Of a DNA stretch of 64,000 nucleotides, positions 44,793 to 56,131 are shown piece by piece. A program made the position numbers and the translations under genes. Every line of letters begins with the position of its first letter. The stretch's first letter is position 1. A model generated the notes under the pieces. The model ran no database searches, was not told where the DNA came from, and saw only the letters and a program-made list of their open reading frames with translations. This DNA is from Prorocentrum cordatum (lineage: Eukaryota; Sar; Dinophyceae; Prorocentrales; Prorocentraceae): assembly GCA_963575745.1 (NCBI GenBank), contig CAUYUJ010015010.1, positions 149,702 to 213,701 of the forward strand, read 5' to 3'.

Positions 44793-45505
44793 AAAAAAGA
44801 TTTCACTAGAGCGTTCGCGTAATTTTTGTTGGAGAATGAGTGTTGCCAAACCATGTGTCTTTGTATGTTCTTTGGGAGCTCGATTTTGAAATCCTTCCGA
44901 TACCGAAAGTTTTTGAAGGATTTCGGCATGCGCGCGCGACGACGCGCGCGCGCGCATTACTGAAACCTTTGATGTTTGATAAGTGGGTGCGCGCGCATAA
45001 AACTTTTTGCTGAATGCGGCGGGGGGGGGGGGCGATACCGGCCCGCCCCTGGGATAGTGCAATTTCGCATTTTGGATGGACGACGGGACAGAACTATATG
45101 CATGGTTAGATCCGGTGGGGGTGGGGGGTGGTAGAACCTATTTCTTTTTAGACAGGAGAATCTACCTGGCAGAACTTGTCAATGCTCGCGCAAACATCCA
45201 AACCGTCCCATCCGCATGTTTTTGGATAGAAACCACGCGGCCGCGACTGCATCAACGGATTGGCACATGCTACCGCATCTGTACGACCGCGCTGGCGCGC
45301 GCACGCTCGCGCGCAGGGCTACCAGCTTGTTTGGCACAACTGATGCGGCCACAGCAACGCTTACCGGTGGACAATTCCCAGTGCCTCTGAATGACGGCGC
45401 TAGCGCGCGAGCACTTCAGCGCGGGTCGGTGACTCGGGCGGGCGCGGTGCCATGATGACGTTGGCAACAGCGGCAACGATGATGAAAGTACTGGTGGTGG
45501 TGGCC
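44456..45505. repeat. Array spacer C, truncated, with T/A/(TA) microsatellite
   Basis: Homologous to the first part of spacers A and B up to GAAAGTACTGGTGGTGGTGG, where it ends abruptly at about 45505 in unrelated sequence. A T run, an A run and about 26 TA steps lie at 44709-44790, at the poly-A site of spacer B. Confidence 0.92.
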
Positions 45506-46105
45506 CATTCCGGCTCGCGAAGAACTTCACCCATTCCGCCTCGAGCCCCTCGCACTGCATCTCGGCCAGGCCTCGCGCGGGAAGCGGGGCGGGGATGCGC
45601 GGGGCGGCCCCCCTCGAAGGGCGGCGATAGGCGACGGGGCGATCGCGGCGCGCGCGGGGGGGGGGGGCGGGGGGAATCGGACCACGCCGGCAGGGAGGGC
45701 CCGCGCGCCAGTGATTTCCACTTTCACTGAAACACTTGCGCGCCGGCTCTTGCACGAACTCAAGCACCGCGTGGAACGAGTCGAATTTGGCCGCGCGCAC
45801 CTGGGCCACCTCGCGAGGGCCCTCCCTTCGAAATTATCGGTCTGTACCGTTGTGTGCTATGCATGTTTGCATTGTGTGCATAAGTATGTTCCCCAATCAG
45901 GGCTTGCCTCTGTGTGGGGTCCTAGCGGATTTATACGGTTAGGAGTGGTGGGGCGCCAATTTGGTGGCCGGTGGCCGGGTGCCCGGGTGCCCAGGGGCGC
46001 CCGCGGGTGCCCGGTGCCCCATGATTTCGGCGGCCGGTGGCCAGGCGCCCGGTGCCCGGGCGCCCGGGTGCTCGGGAGCGCCCAGAGGTGCCCGGGGGCG
46101 CCCGG
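45506..46105. other. Unassigned segment, possible exon fragments on minus
   Basis: Just past the array break, two minus-strand stretches look exon-like: EMQCEGLEAEWVKFFASRNG (about 45565-45500) and SFHAVLEFVQEPARKCFSE (about 45790-45720). They sit in one frame but are separated by an Arg/Pro-rich low-complexity run. No family recognised. 45960-46100 is a GGTGCCCGGGCGCCC-type degenerate repeat. Confidence 0.25.
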
Positions 46106-46300
46106 GCACCTTATAGCCATGTAGCCTTATAGCTAGAGCCCTAGAGCCCTAGAGCCCTATAGCCCTATAGCTCCACAGTCCTATAACCTTATAGCCCCCA
46201 TAGCCCAATATCCCAATAGCCCTATAGCACTATACCCCTATAGCCATATAGCCCATATAGCCCCGTAGCCCTCTGGCCCCATTGTCCTATAGCCCCAGCC
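46106..46300. repeat. TATAGCCC minisatellite
   Basis: Degenerate 8-16-bp steps such as CCTATAGCCCTATAGC, CCTTATAGCC and GAGCCCTAGAGCCC. Confidence 0.92.
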
Positions 46301-46339
46301 CCAACAAAAAAACTGATTGGGGCTTTTCTCCGGTATCAT

Positions 46340-46620
46340 GTGCATTTGCGCGTGTAGTTGTATGTATAATATGAAAATGTATGTAAGTTTAGGAGATGTA
46401 CAGGCATGTGCGTGCGTGGTGTGCATGTATGCATGCATGGCTGGATGTATGTTTGTACGGTTCTATATGCACGCATGCGCGTGCGCGGGTGGATGGGCGG
46501 ATAAATGGATGGATATACGCGTATGCATGTACGTGTGCATGTACTGTTATACATTCTATACACACATATATATATGTATATATATGTATATATATATATA
46601 TATATATATGCATGCGCATC
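46340..46620. repeat. TG/TATG-rich cryptic simple sequence
   Basis: ATGTATG and GCATGCATG phrases grade into a TATATA run at about 46565-46608. Confidence 0.85.
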
Positions 46621-46624
46621 CCGC

Positions 46625-47182
46625 CTGATTATTGTCGATCTCCGGCCGCGCATCCTCGAGCTGCAGCAGGTCGTCGCCTCTCTCGCGCCGCCTCTGGATG
46701 CGCGGCGGCATCCGATCGCGCTTCCAGAACATGCCCGCACCTGGTCAGGCGCCCCCTCCCCCCCTCCTCCTGATCGGTCCTCCTCCGCGGGGCCCTCGCT
46801 CATCCTCGACATCGACTCTCGCCCCGTTGACCTTTTTTGGCACGTTCGCCGTGCAGCTGCATCCCGATCGGCCGACCTCCGGGGAAAGCCGCGCCCACCT
46901 TCCTCGCCATGCCATCGCCCCACCTGGCTGGGAGGCGCCAGGACGCGAAGCGCGCGCGTGCGCGCGTGCGCGGGGGGGGGGCGGGGGCGGGAGGTCGCGG
47001 TCTGGGGCGGGGTTCGCGGGCGATCCTGGGGGCCGGGCGCGCCCTGGAGTGCGCCGCGGGGCCATGTGCGGATGTATATATGCATGGGCGCATGCACGCA
47101 CGCATGTACGCGTGTATGTATGTGCGCGCGCATGCATGCATGTATATATATGTACGCGTGTGCATGTCTGTCTGTCTGTCTA

Positions 47183-47232
<50 letters not shown>

Positions 47233-47910
47233 GACAGATCCGCGCGCGCGTCTGTCTGTCAATCCGTCTGCACGCACAATGCATGTATACGCACGCTCGC
47301 GCGCTCGCCCCCCCCCCCCGCCCCCCCCCCCCCCCCCAGCCGCCACCCGCCGCCAACCTCGCAATCGGCCACAGCGGGTCGTCGATCTCCATCGACCGGG
47401 CGAACTCCTTGAGCCGCGCGCCTTTCTTGATCCTGCACGAACTCCGACACTCCTCCTCGAAGCCAATCTCGCAGTTCTGGGCGGCGCTGTCGGCGGCCTC
47501 GCCCTTCTCGCCCGCGGCGCCGTCGGCGGCCTCATCCTTCTCGTCGCCCGCCGCGGCGTCGTCGGCGGCCTCCTTCTCGTCGTCTGCCGCGGCGTCGTCG
47601 GCAGCCCCCCTCACCATTCTCGCCGTCTGCGGCGTCGTCGGCGGCCTCCTCCTTCCCGCCGTCGCGCAGCTGCCACAGGGGGGCGTCGGTCGGCGGCCCC
47701 CCCTCGCCCTCGTCGTCGCTGCCGATCGTCTCGACCATCTCTGAGAACCCGGCGGCCGCCATCTGCCCCCGTCGCGCCCCCCTCGCCACTCCCTCGGCGG
47801 GCGGGGCGGGGAAGCACGCGATCGGCAATCTTGATCTGCGCGTCTTTGAAGTCCGCCTTCCTCGCCTGGAACCCCACGCCCGCCCGCTGCCCGCCCTCGC
47901 CGCTAGATGC
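46625..47910 (-). CDS. Fragmentary acidic Ala-rich coding region, unknown
   Basis: Minus-strand pieces with protein-like composition: KADFKDAQIKIADRVL (about 47850), GFSEMVETIGSDDEGEGG (about 47750), an Ala/Asp/Glu/Lys repeat region (EAADDAAADDEKEAADDAA, about 47590-47500), and NCEIGFEEECRSSCRIKKG with ARLKEFARSMEIDDPLWPIA (about 47480-47350). After a C-rich run and a TCTG microsatellite come MFWKRDRMPPRIQRRRERG and DDLLQLEDARPEIDNNQAG (46720-46625). The frame changes between pieces coincide with G5-G7 homopolymers at about 47785 and 47608, where one base more or less would join them. So this is either a gene with homopolymer errors and introns, or a decayed gene. No domain recognised. Confidence 0.3.
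46925..47345. repeat. Simple-sequence block: G-rich, GCATG, (TCTG)n, C-rich
   Basis: A G-run-rich part at 46970-47050, GCATGCA/TGTATG phrases at 47065-47160, TCTG repeats at 47165-47230 and C homopolymers at 47309-47338. It lies between the two parts of the acidic Ala-rich region, possibly as intron. Confidence 0.85.
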
Positions 47911-49120
47911 ATTCAGATGAGGATTTCGAGGCGAACCCAGCCGCGGCGACGAACGAACCCCACCAGCCCTCTGTGAACCCCCCCTCACCTCTCTGGATTT
48001 GTCCGGGGAGGGGGGGTCGCGAGGTGTCAGAAAGCCTCTGCTCGGCCCCCGGCGCCCCCCGCGAGGGCCGCGGCCTCCGACGAGGGGGGCGACCAAGACA
48101 CCTCCAAGAGGCGCCCGACAGGCGCCCAGGAGGCCACCGCGCGGCCTCAGAGAGCCCAAGATGACATCCAAGATGGCTCAAGAAGCTGGCTCAACGCGGC
48201 TCCCGAGACGCTACGGGAGGCCCCGGGGCCGCTCCAAGACGGCTCGAGACGACCGCGGAGCCTCCCCAGGAGGTCGCCAAGAAGCTAAACTCCTTTTGAC
48301 TGCGCGCGTCTCTCCCTCCTCCGCGCCAGCTCCCGCGGGCATCGTTCCTGGACGGGCTGGGGGGGGGGGGCGCGCGAAGCGTCGCGGGCTTCGAGAAGAA
48401 CAGGTCGTCGTTCACCTCTCGAGCGACTGACGCGATATACACGCGCGCTGGAGCTCACGTGTATAATCATGATCGTGTATACACAAATCATTGCATGTAT
48501 ATATACGCAGATATTTATGTAGTATATATGTACATATCTACATCCATGTGTAAATTAAATGCGCTCTCTCTCTCTCTCTCTCTCTATCGCTCTCGTTGAC
48601 TTTATATTTATATATATATATATGTATATCTCTCTCTCTTTCTCTCTCTCCCTCTCTTCCCCTCTCGATATTTCCTCTGACTTCTGATCCCTTACACTCT
48701 GTCTCTCTCTTTGTTGCGGAACTTCCACGGAGGAGGGGGGCGCGCAGGGCCGCCGCGAGAGGGGAGGGGGGGCAAGTGCCCTTGATGATCGGCGGCGCTG
48801 CGCCGAGAGCGACTAGCGCCGCGGCCAGGCCGTCGACATCAGTCGAGGCCTTCCCGCCCTTGGGCGGCATCCCCCCCCGATATGGGCATTCGGGGGAAGG
48901 GTCTGGGCCAAACGCCTGCGTCGGGCCAACGTGTACTCGTGCGTGTGCGTGTGTGTGTGTGTGTGTGCGCGTGCGCATGTGTAATATGCATAATGTATGG
49001 TTTTGATTTCATATCATAAGTGTGTAACACATGTGTTAAAATCGAACTATGTACATATATATAAGTGTTATACATGTCTGCGTGTAAATTCATATCATAT
49101 ACATGTTTACGCGTGTCCAT
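47911..49120. other. No gene assigned; CT microsatellite and short low-complexity repeats
   Basis: Contains CAAGATGGC/CAAGAC-type steps at 48150-48300, a CT-rich tract at 48563-48715 and a GTGTGTGCGCG run at 48940-48980. One minus-strand stretch near 48925-48760 (YRGGMPPKGGKASTDVDGLA) looks exon-like, without a recognised family. Confidence 0.5.
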
Positions 49121-49850
49121 ATCATGCGTACGTACGAGCACTCGTCGCAATCATGGGTACATTAAAATCATGACCGCCGCGCCCATAAAATGAGTCCCGC
49201 GACCCTCTGGGGCAGGAAGCGCAAGCCGCCGGAGAGTAGAGGGTGGCCAGACGACAATGCATGGCGACAACGACGACGGCCAGTGACGACGGACGACGAC
49301 TGCGGCAACGACAACTCACTGCACCGACCTTGCAGACGTGCTGCAGGGGAATTGCCCGTGGATCTCTGTCGAAACAAAGCCCCGAAACGGCGAGCGAAAA
49401 ACGAAGTGAATTTCGTGTGTATTGTTTGTAATCTTCATTCCTGGCCGAAAAACAACGAACGAAATTCACTTCGAAATCTGGGACAAACTTCTCCAGGACA
49501 ATCCCGGCCCGTCCCAGTGTTTTCCGAACGAAGTCCGCTCTGCGAAGTTGGCGCCATGACGGTAACCGATAACGGCACGACGCGAAGACGACGGGAGGAG
49601 GAGGAGGACGAGGAGGAGGAGGAAGACGAGGAGGAGGGCGCTGCGCCTCCAGCTCCTGCCGGCGCTCCTGCGACAGCTCGGAGCGGCGCCGCTTCAGCCT
49701 GTTCAGGGCGATGATGATCATCATCTTCACCTGCGCGCGGCAATGCACTCGCGGCGTCGGCGGTGCGCAGAGGACCTCCTGCGGAGGGTGGCACTCTCAG
49801 AGGCCTCCTGGATGGGGTCCAGGTAGATGGGGTCGGAGGATCGCCCTGCA
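49121..49850. other. Possible minus-strand exon fragments, unassigned
   Basis: Minus-strand frames near 49835-49755 (SSDPIYLDPIQEASESATLR) and 49745-49640 (ALNRLKRRRSELSQERRQEL) have protein-like composition but lie in different frames with no clear splice pair. A GAGGAG triplet run lies at 49585-49635. No family recognised. Confidence 0.25.
49402..49473. repeat. Perfect 15-bp inverted repeat with 42-bp loop
   Basis: CGAAGTGAATTTCGT (49402-49416) and ACGAAATTCACTTCG (49459-49473) are exact reverse complements, able to form a hairpin. Confidence 0.9.
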
Positions 49851-49854
49851 TCAT

Positions 49855-50015
49855 CGCCAATACATCGCCGATGTGCTGGCGATGCGTAGGCGATGCATCG
49901 GCGACGTCGGCGACGCATCGGCCATATCGGCGTGGAGAAAATCGCTCTGCACATGGAGCCGCATCGCTGATGCATCGCCGATGCGGCGCGATCCTTCGAC
50001 CCCTCTACTCGTCCC
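49855..50015. repeat. GCATCGGCGATG dispersed repeat, copy 1
   Basis: Short palindrome-rich steps (GCCGATGTGCTGGCGATGCG, GCATCGCCGATGCGGCGCG). Relatives lie at 50855-51010 and 55968-56008; the 50.9-kb copy also shares the following TTCG.CCCCT flank. Confidence 0.8.
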
Positions 50016-52435
50016 CACTCGGGAGGCCTAAAACTCTTTGGCGTCCCAAGATGATGTGGTGACAGTCTGCGCGGTGACTTCGGAATCCCCAACGACCTCA
50101 CCGCGCGGTCCGTCGCCGCACGGCTTGTGTGCCCCGGTGAGCGGTGAGCCCCAGTTGCCCGAGACATTCTCGGATAACCACCCAAGTCCAGAAATCGTGC
50201 GGTCACCCCGAATCCCCACATTTTCCCCGACGCAACACTGAAGGGGCCCTGGGACACACAAATAGATACACACAAGTAGGATTCCCATATGATCCCATAG
50301 TTTCTGGGTTTCTGTCTTCCCCCCCCACTGCCCACATTTTCCCATATGTTCTGAGGAATCGACGGTTACTTGTGTCTGTGTTTTGTTCTCCTCCTGGAGA
50401 ACCCAAACCCCAGGCCTCCTGGTGCATACTGGAAGGCATGCTGCCAGCCAGGCGCGAAAAAAAACTGCGCACCGTGCGTGGACAGCATATCGGCAAGAGC
50501 AAGGGGAGAGGGAACAGGTGGCAGGGAGGAAGGAGAAAGACCAAAGAGCAGCACGGAGAGGAGCAGGAGGAAAAAACTAGAATATGGGCAGGCGGCAGAG
50601 CAGGAAGGAGGAAAACCAGATCACCCCGAGTCCCCAGCAGGGAGGAAAGAGGAAGAACCAAGAGCAGCACGGAGAGGCGCAGGAGGTACACGAGCAAAAA
50701 AAGGGGAGGCGGCAGAGGAGGGAGGAAAAGACCAGACCACCTTGAGCCCCCACTGAACCACCTGCACGGCAATATGCCCGGGCACCTTTGTCGGGAGGCC
50801 AGCGACGCTCGTGGATGCCGCCCAGCCAGGGCCAGAGCACACGGGGCCGGAGGATCGCAACGCGTCGCCGATGTATCGGCGACGTCGGTCCTTGTGCTTC
50901 TTCCTGTTTTTTCAATGTTTTTCAGTGTTCTCGTTTTTTCGGTGATCGCGCTCCAGGTCGGGCCGCATCGCCGATGCACCGGCGAAGCGGCGCGGCACTT
51001 CGGCCCCTATTAGCTCCAGCCCCGTTTGGGCGGCCTGGGCACTCTGGTAGACGAGTGCGCGTCGAAGCTGGGGAAGCGCACATCGCTTTATCAGCAAGAG
51101 AGGGCGCCCTTGGAAGATACGCATTTCGCAACATCATGCGCACACTGTCTGGGCGGCGGAGGGGACGCCCCTTGTGATCCTATAGCAAGACTCAGTGCAG
51201 TCTATCACGCACGCACGCGACCGTCGCACAGTATTGCTCTGCGGTTACTTGTCGTGCTCACGTGCACACTTGCACTCAACTGACTTCGTCTACCAGCAAG
51301 CGGGGAAGCCAGGGGCCAGAACCACATGAGACAGCTTGCGCCAACGGTCTTGTTCGTACCTGGAACCATCAGAAAATACCGGTACCGCTACTCCCCGGAC
51401 CTCTCCCGATGTGCTTCCTGAACAGTGTTGACGAGGGCCTCCCAGGAGACCCAAAAAGGGAAAACCCCTGAGATCCGACGCCTCGAACAAAAACTGCAAC
51501 ATGGTGAAAAACCAAGACCGGAGCTTTCGAGCTGGATCGATCTGTAAGGGTCTTGGGGTCCGAAATCGCTCGAAAACGCCCCGGTGTGAAAACATTGCAA
51601 CGCCAGGATCTCTGGAAACGGGCGAAGGGTAACGGTGCGGGCACCTCCTCCTCTGGGTTCCCTGCGCACTCCTCGCAGGGAGGCACGGCCCCGGGCCTGT
51701 CCGAGATGTCCCCCAAAACGCCCGCCCCGCCATCCCCGGGAGACAGCGAAGCACGGCGAGGGCTCTGGCCTTCCTCCTGGCCAACGACTGGCCGAATCCG
51801 GTAGGGGGAAACAATCACTGGACGCTCCCCCGCTCCCACAAACTCAAAGCTGGCACGCGCGGGGGAGACTGCAGTCGAAATGGAGCTCATCAGACCCACC
51901 GCCAGCTTCGAACAATGCGGGGAGGGGAAGGGATTGATAGATGAATGTGGCATGCACGTTCGCTATTTTTCCCGAGGCTTGACGGCGAGGGCTCCGGCCC
52001 CTCTCCTGGCCAACGATCTGGCCGAATCTGCCCCGGATCTGAGGAGGGTCGGGGCGGATCGAGGATCGAGGAGGGCCGAGGATCGAAAAAGATTCGAAGA
52101 GCATCGGGGAGGATCGAGGGTCGAGGTGGTTCGAGGAGGATCGAGGATCGAGCAGGATTCGATGAGGATTCAAGGCTCGAAGATGATCCGCTGATCAAAA
52201 GGAGGCCCTCTGCCCCAAACGTCGACCCTGGCAGTTCACATTCCAGAGACGGCGAAGCACGGCGCCCGCCTCGAACAACGACTTCAACAGGAGGCCCCTG
52301 CTCTTCTGCTTGGTGTGCTCGGCCAACTTGAGCCACCCCGGCGTCGGCTCGCCTGGCAATAGACAGGGTCTGCGGTGCTCCTCTGCCTTCTGCTCCCACC
52401 TCCTCCACACACCCCCACCTTTCCTCACTTATCCT
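50016..52435. other. No gene assigned
   Basis: Mixed unique sequence apart from the 116-bp repeat and the 50.86-51.01-kb dispersed repeat. A phrase CTCCTGGCCAACGA.CTGGCCGAATC occurs twice (about 51775 and 52003). The phrase ACCGCTACTCCCC.GACCTCTC at about 51385 recurs at about 59668. GAGGATCGAGG steps occupy 52040-52165. No frame has a recognisable domain. Confidence 0.5.
50525..50760. repeat. 116-bp tandem repeat, about two copies
   Basis: GAGCAGCACGGAGAGG, GCAGGAGG, GGGCAGGCGGCAGAG/GGGAGGCGGCAGAG and GACCA/CCAGATCACC phrases recur from about 50546 and 50662. Purine-rich; not coding. Confidence 0.85.
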
Positions 52436-52512
52436 CCTCCTCCTCCTCCTCCTCCTCCTCCTCCTCCTCCTCCTCCTCCTCCTCATCATCATCATCATCA
52501 TCATCATCATCA
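52436..52512. repeat. TCC then TCA triplet microsatellite
   Basis: (TCC)n changes to (TCA)n at about 52483. The next 350 bp (52513-52867) contain TCC phrases and AT-rich ATATTACT steps and no supported gene. Confidence 0.93.
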
Positions 52513-52867
52513 ATGATGAGAAGCAGGATGATGATCATCCTGCTTCTCCTCCTCCTCGCACGTCGCGCCCTCTACGGAGCGAAGCACGTGCCCGAGGCAC
52601 GAGCTGCAACATCTGCGATGCGAGAGAGCACGGATAAGAAAAACCGAAATCCTTCTCCTCCTCCTCCTCCTGCTCCTCCTCCGCGTGCTTTTCTTATCCT
52701 GATTACTATTGCAGGTACGAATATTACTCCGATGCTCCTTAGTAATATTACTACTCTTCATACTCTTATTCGTAATAATACTCAAATGTAGCATTAGCAT
52801 TGGTAGAGGTATTATACTGCTCGTCGCATGATCATCCTGGTTGTTATTCTACGTATAAATTCAGGAT

Positions 52868-53075
52868 GGTTCTGGAACCGAACCGAACGGTCGAACCGAA
52901 CCGGCGCGAACCGGTGTTTTTTGTCAATGGGAACCGAACCGAACTGGAAAATGGCGACACCGAACCGATCCGAACCGAACCGAGACTCCGAACGGGGCCG
53001 AACCTCACCCCGCCGAACCGGACCGAACCCGACCGAACCGGACCGAACCGGACCGAACCGGAAACGACCCACCAA
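52868..53075. repeat. GAACCGAACCG simple repeat, left block
   Basis: Degenerate AACCG pentamers with GGACCGAACC variants, in plus orientation. It precedes the GGGGCCCCTTT array. Confidence 0.93.
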
Positions 53076-53099
53076 CAGTCTGCTGCAGCCACCCCGACA

Positions 53100-54635
53100 A
53101 ACCCCTCTTTGGGGCCCCTTTGGGGCCCCTTTGAAGTTAAGGGCACCATTGAGGCCCCTTCGGAGCCCCTTCGGGGCCCCTTCGGGGTTTGGGACCCCTT
53201 TGGGATTTGGGGCCCCTTTGGGGCCCTTTTGGGGTTTGGGGCCCCTTTACGGCCCCTTCGAGGCCCCTTTGGGGTTTGGTGCTCCTTTGGGGCTCCTTTG
53301 GCGCCCGTTTGGGGCCCCTTTGGCGCCCCTTTGGAGTTTGGGACCCCTTTGGGGCCGCTTCGGGGCCTCTTTGGAGTTTGGGGCCCCTTTGGAGCCCCTT
53401 CGTGGCCCCTTTGAAGTTTGGAGTTCCTTTGGGGCCGCTTTCTTTGGGACTCCTTTGGTGTTTGGGGCCTCTTTGGGGTTTTGGGCCCCTTTGGGGCTCC
53501 TTTGAAGCCCCTTTGAAGCTCTCTTAAAGTTTGGGGCCCCTTTTGGGCCCCTTCGTGGCCCCTTTCGAGTTTGGGGCCCCTTCGGCGCCTCTGTGGGGCA
53601 CCTTTGGACTTTGTGGCCCCTTTGGGAACCCTCGGGGGCCCTTTGCGGCCTCTTTGGGGCCCCTTTGAGGTTTGGGGCTGCTTTGGAGCCCCTTCGGGGC
53701 CCCTTTGACGTTTGGGCCCCTTTGGGGTACCTTTGGGGTTTGGGGTCCCTTTGGGGCCCCTTTGGAACCTCTTTCGGGTTTGGCGCCCCTTTGGGGCTCC
53801 TTTGGGGCTCGTTTTGGTGTTTGCGGCCCCTTTGGGGCCCCTTTGAAGCTTCTTTGCGGTTTGGGGCCCCTTTGGGGCTCTTCGGGAGCCCTTTAAGGTT
53901 TGGACCCCCCGTGCCCCTTCGGGGCCCCTTTGGGGTTTGGGCCCCTTTAAAGCTCTGGAGGCCCCTTTGGAGCTCCTTTGAAGTTTGGGGCCCCTTTGAA
54001 GCCCCTTTGGAGTTTGGGGCTCCTTTGGAGCTCCTTCGGGCGCCCTTTGGGCTTTGGGGCCCCTTCGGGGCCCCTTCGGGGCCCCTTTGAGGTTTTGGGC
54101 CCCTTTGGGGCCCATTTAGGGTTCCTTTGAGGTTTGGAACCCTTTGGCGTTTGGGGCCCCTTTGGAACCCCTTCTGGTGCCCATTTGGAAATTTGGGGGG
54201 CCCTTTAAGGCTCCTTTGGGGTTTGGATCTCCTTTGGGACCCCTTCGAAGCCCCTTTGGGGCCCCTTTGGAGCCTCTTTGGGACCCCTTTGGAGTTTGGA
54301 ACCCTTTTGGGGCTTTTTAGCCCTTTGGGGTACGTTTGGGGTTTGGGGTCCCTTTGGGGACTCTTTGGGGCCACTTTGGGGCTTGGGGTCCCTTTGGAGC
54401 CCCTTCGTGGCCCCTTTGGAGTTTGGAGCCCCTTTGGGGCCCCTTTGGAGCCCCTTTGAGGTTTGGAGCTCCTTTGGAGCCCCTTCGGGGCTTCTTTGGG
54501 GTTTGGTGCCCCTTTGGGGCCCCTTCGAATCTCCTTGTGGGGTTTGAGGCCCCTTTGCGGTCTCTTCGTGGCCCCTTTCGGTTTGGGCTCCCTTGGGACC
54601 CCTTTTGGGCCCCTTTGGGGTTGGGGCCCCGAACC
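53100..54635. repeat. GGGGCCCCTTT minisatellite, 1.5 kb
   Basis: Steps of 8-15 bp built on GGGGCCCCTTTGGGG, with GTTTGGGG.CCCC joins and TTCGGGGC variants. No stops occur over hundreds of codons in some frames on both strands, giving long Pro/Lys/Gly- or Leu/Phe/Gly-rich frames that are not genes. Confidence 0.95.
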
Positions 54636-54664
54636 TTCGGGACCCCCACCAAAACCTCTCCTCG

Positions 54665-54805
54665 ACGGCGATCTGACAGGATCCGGACCGAACCGGAACA
54701 GGAACCGGTCCGAACCGGAAACAGAAAATAGACGTACCGAACCGAACCGAACCGGAAGACTACGACACCGAACAGAACCGAACCGGAAGATTACGACACC
54801 GGGCT
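54665..54805. repeat. GAACCGAACCG simple repeat, right block
   Basis: Same pentamer and same orientation as the left block, so the GGGGCCCCTTT array is sandwiched between two AACCG blocks. Confidence 0.92.
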
Positions 54806-54944
54806 GGCTTTTCATCCCGGGTCGTCTTGTGCATTCGTCCCAGGGCGGGCGAGTGCCCCAGGAAGCCGAAGGTGACAAAAAAACTCCGGTCGTGATGTTT
54901 TCGCGACGCGAAGATGCCAGGGCCATTCTCCCTCGGGACCTCTC

Positions 54945-55615
54945 CTCCTCCTCCTGCTCCTGCTCCTCCTCCGCCTCCTCGTCTTCCTCCTCCTCCTCCT
55001 CCTCCTCCTCCTCCTCCTCCTCCTCCTCCTCTGCCGACTCATGCTCCTACTCGTGCTCGTCCCCCTGCCTCCTTATCCTTCTGCACGTGCTCTTGGTGTT
55101 CCTCCTGCTCCTCCATCGCCTCCTCCCATTCTCCTACTTGTGCTCGTCCCTTTGTCTCATCACTATTCTGCGCCTGCTCCTGGTCTTCCTCCTGCTTCTC
55201 CATCGCCTCTCCTGTCGTCGTCGTCCTCCTCCTCCTCCTCCTCCTCGTCGTCGTCGTTGCCCTCCGTCCTTCATCCTCATCCTGACTCGCCTCTGCCACC
55301 TCCTCCTGCTCCTCCTCCTCCTTCTCCTCCTCGTTCTCGCCCACGTCCTCCCCTGGGCCGAGCTGCTCGTGGGTGGGGCTCGCCCGAACAGCTGAAGACG
55401 GGGCACCTGTCCAGGAAGGCCTGCAGGAGCGCCCTGCGCCGATGGGGGGCCTCCTCTTCCTCCTCCTTTTCCTCCCCCTCCTCCTCCTCACTATGTTCCT
55501 TCTCCTGTTCCTCCTCCTCCTCCTCCTCCTCCGCCTCCTCCTCCTCCTCCGCCTCCTCCTCCTCCTCCTCCCTCCTCCTCCTCCGCCTCCCTCCTCCTCC
55601 TCCCCCCCTCCAGGG
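54945..55615. repeat. TCC-rich triplet region
   Basis: Two dense (TCC)n blocks (54945-55030 and 55500-55600) with degenerate CTCCTCCTGCTCC and a GTCGTCGTC run between them. Frames are Ser/Pro/Leu- or Glu/Arg-rich. One minus-strand stretch (RRRALLQAFLDRCPVFSCSG, about 55450-55390) is exon-like but isolated. Confidence 0.85.
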
Positions 55616-56131
55616 AGACGCGCGGCAGGGGCCGAGGCCGCTAAACCCCTGTCCGACGGGGGGGGGGGGGGGGGAAACCCCTGGCCCGAGGCCTGTGCGC
55701 AGGCGAGGCGCGCGGAGGAACGTTAGGGCTATGATGTTCCAACCTACTTCTACTTCAGCCTCGATCGCCACAAAAAAAAAATCGAGCGCCAGGAAAGCAT
55801 CGAATCTGGAGGGTTGTCACGTGCCGGGCCCTGGGAAACGATGTTCGTTAGACACTGGTTCGGTGTTGTTCTGGGTGCTCGAGATTAGTTCTAGGATGCG
55901 GTCCTTAAGTATGATGGGGGCAACATAACGTTAGGGGGGACCAGCTCAGGGGGGAGCCGTCGAGCTGGGATCGGCGAGGCATCGCCGATGGATCGGCGAT
56001 CGGCGATGGGCCCACGATAGCGTTAGGTCGGTCATGTCTCCCTAAAGGCAGATGTTGGACACATGATAGAAATTAGCCTGGCGAAAGACACAAACATATG
56101 CGGTTGCGAATACCGGGTTGTGGGTAACGGT
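55616..56131. other. No gene seen
   Basis: Unique sequence with a G16-type run near 55660 and a GCATCGCCGATGGATCGGCG copy at about 55978. Confidence 0.5.

Noticed and set aside
48168-48186. GATGGCTCAAG, resembling the leader 3' end
   Set aside because: Part of a local CAAGATGGC repeat; only eight leader bases match and no ORF follows.
53247-54926. 559-codon minus frame of Pro/Lys/Gly repeats
   Set aside because: Derived from the GGGGCCCCTTT minisatellite; equally open in other frames and on the other strand.
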